Below are positions 61,501 through 64,000 of a DNA stretch of 64,000 nt, one piece after another. A program made the translations under genes and the position numbers. The notes under the pieces were generated by a model that searched no databases, was not told where the DNA came from, and was given only the letters and a program-made list of their open reading frames with translations. Location of the stretch: contig JAKCOZ010000008.1 of NCBI GenBank assembly GCA_022605955.1, forward strand, positions 18,471,583 through 18,535,582, written 5' to 3'. Origin of the DNA: Rallus limicola (Eukaryota > Chordata > Aves > Gruiformes > Rallidae). Positions within the stretch are counted from its first letter, which is position 1. Every line of letters starts with the position of its first letter.

Positions 61501-64000
61501 GGACACTCCCATTGTGCCTTCCAGAACCATGGGGCAGGGTGGCAGCACGTGGGCTGCAGCCATTGCTCATCCCTGTGGTGCGTTTCCCTCCTGGCATGTT
61601 CACACAGGTAGCATTGCAGTCTGCAGTTGTCTTTGGAAGGGTGTGACTAATGGCTTATGTCTAATTGCTGTATTCCTCTTTTGTCATCAGTTGCAAAGTG
61701 AGTAGACCCCTGTGCTCCGCACCTTCCCCCTGCTGGCATTTCAGCCATTAGTGCAGGGGGCAACGAGGTAGCACCCACAGGAGCACAGGGGTAGTGGGGG
61801 GATGTGTCCCTGAAGCCATCTTACCTGGTGCTTTACTAGGGCCACCCCGCCATGGGGCAGTGCAGGGTGGAAGTCAGTCAGGAGACTTTCTGTCTGTCCA
61901 GCTGCCCAGTGAGCCGCAGCTGCTCTCCCCCACATTATGGCACCAGAAGACAAAGAATTCAAAAGCAGCATTAAACAGCATTTTCTCTGAGTAAATACCA
62001 GTCTTAAGAACCTGCAGCATAATGGAACAGCAAGGCAATTATTTTTTCTTCCAGCTGCTAATCTTCCCTAGCTTCTGGCCTGTTTTTCTGCTGATTCCCA
62101 GAAAGGATTATTTGTAGGTGTTTATTGCTGAAATTTGAAGTGATTTAAAGTGAATGATTAAATGTAGTATGACTTTCAGAACAAAGTTATTTATACATTA
62201 CTAATTTTCTATGCAGTGCATACTTTTTAAGGACACTTCATAACTTATAGTTCATGTTGAAATGCCAATTAACCCACACAATGTGCAGTCAAGATAGATG
62301 AGGATAAAGTCCATACAGCCATGGGAATAGCAGAGATGCAATGACCTGAAAATCATATCCTTAGCTCCTTTGACTGTAATTAACATAAATTCACCAGACT
62401 TTCCTCTTTTTATTAATCCCTTATCTATCTCCAGTCCTGGATCTCTATTGCTTAAGCAATTAGGAGAGATAGCTTATGCTTTCTTGATTCTTTCAAATCT
62501 GATTTCAGACTTGCAAGGGCTGGCTGACCAGGCTTGATAAGCTGGGGGCATGGGAGAACAGGATACGACCATCCTGCATATGTACAATAAAATTCCAGTT
62601 ATGCAGAAAATGAAATCCAGGTCCCCAGCTCATGTATCTCTGCATTTGTTTCCATTGCACAGTTCTGAATATGCATCATGTCTCCTCTTTACTCAGAGTC
62701 AGCCCTTCCACATTGTGTTTTGTTCTATGCTGCCTGCTGGCCCACTATGGAGGATGCCTGTTTGTGCAAGGAGCACAAGCTAAGGAAGGACTGGTGCATT
62801 TGTCTGCAGTAAGAGACATGGATCAGGATAGGATGACCAAAATATTTTAATAGGGAACATGAGTGGCTGCTTCAATGCTATCCCCCTTGTTTCCAGAGGT
62901 ACACAGCAAAGATAGAGTCTACCATTCTGACTCCAGTTGCTGTCAGTTGCCATAAATTTTCATGCATCTTTTGCTTCTGGTTTGCCTTTCCGAGCTACAC
63001 AGCTGTCACTGGAGTCAGGCAAATGAGCAGAGCTGCAGATGTATGTGGTTAGCTGACTAGGAGGATATTTGAAACTGCTCAAGGGCTGACATGACCTGTA
63101 TCACCATACAACTCAAGACTATTGGAAAGGATGTCCAGCAGAGGCTTTAAGAGCCAGGGTTAGATGGCTGTGGTAAGTGCTGGGAGTAATGCAGGATTCA
63201 TGCTGGTAAAGAAGTCTGTTATAGTGTTTTTGGTTGTTTGGGGTTTTTTTCCTTTTTCTTTTTTTCTATGAAATTACTTTTGGACTCAAAACAAAGAGGA
63301 ATGCAGACCTTTGTGTGCCCTTGAAAACAATGCAGGATACTATTTCTGATATTTTAAGAGTGTAAAAGGCAGCAAGCTTTGCTAAGGCAACAGGAGAACT
63401 TCAAAAGCAATAGGATGCTTATGCTGTTGCTCAGAGGTACAGGAAGACAAAACCATGTTTTGATTTAGAAATCTTATTCCTCTAGCTGAGATATTTATAA
63501 TGTTATGCTCCTTTGTGCATCTCTGAGTGTAGCTCATTTGTTAAGCAGGAGGGGTCTTAATTGGTAAAATATTCCCTTGACAAGTCCTGACATCAAGGAG
63601 AGCTAGAAACCTACAGCTAAATGAAATTATGGAGAAGGCAAGAATCAGTGTGCTAGGAAATAGGGATGTGAGTCATGGTGACAGAAGGATCTCTAGGAAC
63701 CACCAGCTGACAATGCTATAACAGGTATATGGAAGGAAATAACATCTAGTGACTTAACGGGCAAAATTGATAGGATTATAGAGGTGTTAAGAAGCAGTTC
63801 ATTAGAGGCACCGGTTTAAGATGGAATGCCATTAAAAGTAGAAGGTCATGGGATTTAAGGATTAGGAATATGAAACTTAGAAAAATAACAAATGTAGAAG
63901 TCCAAGCTGCTAGGCTTTCATCTTCGGTGCCTTATCAGTTACTGCAGCAGGGGAAGAATAGTGGCATGGGACTGGCATAGGTATGCAATTTGAGCCACAT
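58578..64000. other. Intergenic segment to right edge, no gene recognised
   Basis: AT-rich with GC-richer patches around 60050-60380 and 61080-61980. The longest uninterrupted ORFs of the window (156 codons minus at 61133-61603; 133 codons plus at 60987-61388) overlap each other on opposite strands and have no recognised domain. A short coding-like block on the minus strand at about 59776-59990 is discussed as a finding. No exon of a known neighbour gene was recognised. Confidence 0.65.

Noticed and set aside
36641..64000. First exon of CERS6, the expected neighbour
   Set aside because: No CpG island or protein start resembling a ceramide synthase was seen in the flank.

Overview
The window is vertebrate nuclear DNA, almost certainly from a bird. 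It is AT-rich, has split exons with GT-AG borders, a single CpG island, chicken-repeat-1 (CR1) LINE tails ending in the usual TTCTATGATTC-like 3' end, and a solo LTR of a common avian endogenous retrovirus family. There are no bacterial-type genes, operons, CRISPR arrays or rRNA genes, and I could not identify any tRNA gene.

One protein-coding gene is certain: STK39 (SPAK, the STE20/SPS1-related proline/alanine-rich kinase), on the minus strand. Eight exons could be placed to the base: exon 1 at 35951-36071 inside the CpG island, then 15046-15158, 9915-10023, 8461-8602, 6275-6330, 1545-1654, 1353-1454 and 1034-1167. Spliced, they give an open reading frame of 295 full codons plus two bases of codon 296. 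It covers the short N-terminal Pro/Ala segment and nearly all of the kinase domain: glycine loop, catalytic Lys63, HRD Asp163, DFG Asp181, T-loop Thr202 and the APE motif. The end of the kinase domain, the PF1 region, the nuclear-localisation/caspase region and the C-terminal CCT docking domain lie beyond the left edge. Residues that differ between paralogues separate it from OXSR1 at many positions. SPAK works in the WNK-SPAK/OSR1 pathway that phosphorylates cation-chloride cotransporters.

Layout: 1-1033 is intron 8. 1034-1654 is a compact cluster of three exons with introns of 90 and 185 bp. 1655-15158 holds exons 5 to 2 with introns of 1.3 to 5.0 kb. 15159-35950 is the 20.8 kb first intron, carrying several CR1 fragments, including one 0.8 kb copy that still encodes a reverse-transcriptase C-terminus. 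About 35.47-36.64 kb is the CpG island with promoter and exon 1. From 36.7 to 64 kb is the 5' intergenic flank, with no recognisable protein-coding gene. This flank holds a 498 bp solo LTR with a perfect 5 bp target-site duplication (47603-48110), a CR1 tail (58144-58577), a candidate spliced non-coding exon (44119-44209) and a few ORFs without recognisable homology.

I found no convincing new biological system. The points most worth checking are the PAPA box, about 31 residues shorter than in human SPAK; an in-frame open extension upstream of the start codon; the exon 1 donor with C at +3; an HSF-like palindrome in the intronic part of the CpG island; and the possible lncRNA exon near 44 kb.
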